Shown here in pieces: positions 7,801 through 8,573 of a stretch of 8,573 nucleotides of DNA. The stretch is taken from the NCBI GenBank assembly GCA_031289285.1, contig JAITPT010000098.1:1-8573 (forward strand), written 5' to 3'. A model generated the notes under the pieces. That model was not told where the DNA came from and ran no database searches. It worked only from the letters and a program-made list of their open reading frames with translations. The stretch comes from Puniceicoccales bacterium (GTDB taxonomy: Bacteria > Verrucomicrobiota > Verrucomicrobiia > Opitutales > UBA953). The position numbers and the translations under genes were made by a program. The first letter of the stretch is position 1, and every line of letters begins with the position of its first letter.

Positions 7801-8360
7801 GAGTCGGCGAGGGCGATTGCGTAGAGGCTGGCGATTTGCTCGCGCACGAGGGAGGCATCCCATGTGCGGAAGTCGGAGAGGTTGGCGGCGGCGCGGGTGC
7901 GGTCGAGGAGGCGGTGGCGGTTTTCGTTGTAGTAGGCTTGGCAGACATTGGCGATGGCGGCGGCGAGAAGCGGGCGCAACTCGGGCGCGGCGGATTTGAG
8001 GTAGGGCGTGAGGACACGGATTTGGACGGCGCGGTTCTCGCGGTAGCTGTCGCTGGCGGAGGCGAACGCGGCCTTGCCGAGGATGGCACGCAGGGCGTTG
8101 TCGTAGTCCTTTTGCGCGAGTGCCGCAGGGATGATTTTTTCGATGGCGAGAAGTGCCGATTGTGGGCGCTGCTCGTCGGTGTGTTTCTTGACGGTCTCCC
8201 AGAGCGCAGGGATGCTCGCCGCTGGTGGCGGTGGAAGCGGGAGAGCGGCAGCAGGAGCGGGAGCTGCGGAGGCGGCTTGTGGGGCGGCGAGGGCTGCATT
8301 GTTCGTAGAGAACAAGGCGGTGGCCGCAAAAACGAGGAGAAGGGCTTTGAAGTGTTTCAT
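1878..8360 (-). CDS. Large thioester-containing alpha-2-macroglobulin family protein
   Basis: This is a 2160-residue predicted protease-trapping protein of the periplasm or cell surface. Members are cleaved in a bait region, change shape and bind the protease through a reactive thioester. Order by eye: signal peptide 1-25 (cut after ALA, no lipobox Cys, unlike the E. coli lipoprotein member); Ala/Pro linker to 50; helical region 51-430, ending before MG1; MG1 about 436-545; a carboxypeptidase-regulatory-like MG2 at 555-625; MG3 650-760 with ITDRSLYRPGQPV and EEYKRPKFEV; further MG domains to about 1235, one with an aromatic patch at 801-809; Gly then Ala/Ser-rich bait-like stretch 1237-1319; the A2M core ETAFFYP...LTRWKFLAFAHD (1324-1361); an MG domain at 1378-1490; thioester helical domain about 1520-1910 with C1558-N-E-Q1561; receptor-binding-like C-terminus from about 2015. 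Length fits the large Bacteroidota/PVC type, about 500 residues above E. coli forms. The ATG at 8360 was chosen for the signal peptide; an upstream in-frame TTG (8444) adds unrelated residues. No Shine-Dalgarno is visible. No pbpC-like partner lies in the window. Confidence 0.95.
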   Translation of the reverse strand: MKHFKALLLVFAATALFSTNNAALAAPQAASAAPAPAAALPLPPPPAASIPALWETVKKHTDEQRPQSALLAIEKIIPAALAQKDYDNALRAILGKAAFASASDSYRENRAVQIRVLTPYLKSAAPELRPLLAAAIANVCQAYYNENRHRLLDRTRAAANLSDFRTWDASLVREQIASLYAIALADSVRLQSTPVTAFASVLATPAETAAASGRTDSRFAKLPIHPDTYRPTLFDFIARDAIKFYSDGEAGGTQSEDQFELLADSPALGSLEEFLAWDIPANSAATAASGKLQPYPAAIRLHQALLRFHRDTTKNDLALADADLRRILWANNAIASAPDNRARTEQALRAHIERWKNYEPASDAAADLALLLSRDPDDLYRETASVTAALEAFKTATLGVALHPASLGANRCRAILAVLQARALDEVTTEAVWNAPASQITVTAKNLETVHFRAVPSNWNLFLASDRNRPNSLNKEEFARLRRSPHIKAWSATLPRADYTRATHSFPAPDGLKPGFYFLLASADPTFSGRSETIRYVPFWVSDLALVFGGDIAKQPADGDYLAGFVLNAVTGEPVAGATIAAWSLDGNRERTSLIGAKTDATGAFLIKTRRALRDVLLLATSPDGSQHVSNDASERGYYAARRISERTRHYVHFITDRSLYRPGQPVAFKAVVFTANTDTNEYTPATNHNLTVAIDDPNGKEAARLTLRTNGFGSAHGSFVVPAGRLNGSYSLHTIGAENGRGYVSIEEYKRPKFEVVLAAPATAPRLGDSVTLSGVATAYTGAPIDGAKVRWHVERVTRWPIWWHWRMPRNTATRAIARGVAGTDAQGRFTLTFPASPDKTSNPKNEPQFHFRVTAEITDNTGETRVVTRTVAVGYTALQANLSAAVWQTPTKPVAIEISTTALDGSPLAAEGSLTLYSLKQPERPIRKDASSHALHSIIENEANAPGDPRNWEEGDGVASERFKTDAKGKATVSTTLPAGIYRAVLTTQDRYGKSVTARSEITVSDPVSAKAVVRVPFGFAVEKEKLRPGETFTALWRTGYETGRALVSIEHRGKILQRFWTDPTVTQQKITLPVTENLRGGFLVRILQIRENRFYNENLRVAVPWDNKELKFAWSRFNSKLVPGGRETWTLRIQNPDTGPAAAELAAALYDASLDAYAHHNWNDLGNIFYSERHFWNDAMRFGNIRLRSNVGFYKQDTETPHQRTRVGYRNWGLVPRLFYVRDTDDRTMFNGVSDSYGGGAGGGVGIGISRGFGDGRAGVLGRAGAAPVATAAPASFAPSALSAKSASASADSAAPETADAPDAAAAPSLAGVAARRNLSETAFFYPALVAEADGSVRLEFTAPEALTRWKFLAFAHDKQLRSGVYSDASIVTAKDLMVQPNPPRFVREGDTLEVTVKLTNKTDAPQEGRVSLRFADALTLDSADARLGNAQPERAFTLAPRSSASLSWRVSVPDGTGFLTYKAVAAAGLLSDGEEGFLPVLSRRRLVTESIALNVPAAAVGTPAGDAVFSFGKLLRSGSESSLTHESLTVQIVSNPAWYAVMSLPYLMEHERECNEQIFSRLYANSLAAHIANSDPKIARVFERWRNTPALDSPLFKNTDLKSLLISETPWVRAAEGESAQRRNLAVLFDKNRLDAEMSDALRRLAQRQGADGRWSWFPGCDPNDFISRHIVAGFGKLRRMGVTIDDAVAVRALPALDKQLARKFADIKTYAARTGTDYRKQNHLSTSIAHHLYTRAFFQREHPVAKANLAALDFFLAQAATYWTTQPRQSQAQLALALHRFAAANAGTAAGGFDPHVLAAAPTPTLTRAQADAAATLIIRSLREHAKRDAADGMHWEDDPDARGWYWWQAPIETQALMIELFADVAKDAAAVAEMQLWLLQQKRAQAWPTTKATADAIYALLLGGAAPAPAAVATSSAASPATLMSRNTGSVGAGRRRPVALLSDNTLVSASVGGRLISPKNVEAGTGFYSERIAGPQIKPEMGRVSVTRPASGVAWGSVTWQYFQTLDKITSHAGTQLSLKKTLWKKVRGPAGFELVPAAQGKLTVGDTLVARLELTSEKTMEFMHLKDERPSGAEPVSVLSGYRWRDGLGHYESTKDTATHFFIDWLPAGVHVFEYEVKIVHRGLYQSGIAEIQSMYAPEYNAHSAAISVTAE

Positions 8361-8478
8361 GGCTGTAATGCGTGTGAGCAGGTTCACAGACTTAGACGCA
8401 CAAGGGAATGTTTTATTAGACGCGCATGTCAGAAGCCAGTGCAATGGATTGGGGAGGGTTGGGGGGCATAAGCGCTAA

Positions 8479-8484
8479 ATTATA
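8479..8484 (-). promoter_or_regulatory. Candidate -10 box of the macroglobulin gene
   Basis: The minus strand reads TATAAT at 8484-8479, a perfect -10 consensus. No good TTGACA lies 16-18 bases upstream (the region reads like GCTGTG), so an activator may be needed or the match is chance. Transcription would start near 8472, giving a leader of about 110 bases. An 8-bp palindrome TTGCGCAA (8487-8494) sits immediately upstream of the box, where a regulator could bind. AGCGCT (8471-8476) lies at the expected start. The leader (8361-8472) shows no recognised riboswitch. Confidence 0.4.
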
Positions 8485-8520
8485 TGTTGCGCAAAAATCC
8501 CACAGCTGCATTTTGTTGGC

Positions 8521-8573
8521 ATGGACATCACTCACTCAATAAACAAAGACTGGAAGTTTTTAACGACGTTCTT
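8521..8573 (+). CDS. Possible 5' end of a divergent gene, cut by the window edge
   Basis: An ATG at 8521 opens a plus-strand frame that stays open for 17 codons to the edge (begins MDITHSINKDWKF). The residue mix is that of an ordinary soluble N-terminus and composition here is AT-richer than the neighbouring gene. There is no clear Shine-Dalgarno, but the neighbouring genes lack one too. A frame this short can be open by chance. If real, it is divergent from the macroglobulin gene and shares its control region. No product can be named. Confidence 0.25.
   Translation, partial: MDITHSINKDWKFLTTF

Noticed and set aside
8361..8444. TTG start at 8444 for the macroglobulin gene
   Set aside because: It adds 28 residues that would hide the clear signal peptide beginning at the ATG at 8360.
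7452..8471. Long plus-strand open frame of 339 codons opposite the macroglobulin gene
   Set aside because: Glu/Gly/Val-rich translation with no domain. It is the expected mirror of GC-rich codon use in the real gene on the other strand.

Overview
The window is a GC-rich stretch from a Gram-negative-type bacterium. It carries two secreted-protein genes in the same orientation (minus strand), separated and followed by intergenic DNA full of palindromic repeats. The very large thioester macroglobulin resembles those of Bacteroidota and the PVC group. The GC-rich codon use, CsgG-type secreted proteins and dispersed GTAG-hairpin repeats make a Verrucomicrobiota (Opitutales-like) source my best guess. 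This rests on recalled family character, not on a marker gene.

Layout from high to low coordinates, the direction of transcription. Positions 8361-8573 hold a leader and promoter region with a TATAAT box on the minus strand, and possibly the first 17 codons of a divergent gene running off the right edge. Positions 1878-8360 encode one intact 2160-residue alpha-2-macroglobulin family protein with a signal peptide, an N-terminal helical region, a chain of MG beta-domains, a Gly/Ala-rich bait-like stretch, an intact C-N-E-Q thioester and a C-terminal receptor-binding-like domain. The 211-base gap 1667-1877 holds an inverted pair of hairpins, each preceded by GTAG as in REP elements, next to a perfect 16-bp tandem duplication. 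Positions 692-1666 encode a 324-residue secreted protein with a CsgG/LpoB-like domain followed by an FlgT-C-like domain. Positions 1-691 carry no convincing gene: 88-441 is a long, nested, degenerate inverted repeat, followed by a hairpin at 464-481 and an AT-richer stretch with smaller repeats.

The two proteins are probably both exported to the periplasm or cell surface. The macroglobulin is expected to trap proteases through its thioester; the CsgG/FlgT-like protein is probably a cell-envelope or outer-membrane assembly factor. Their proximity suggests, but does not prove, co-transcription. No dedicated new system is evident. The most unusual material is the repeat architecture and the combination of domains in the two proteins.
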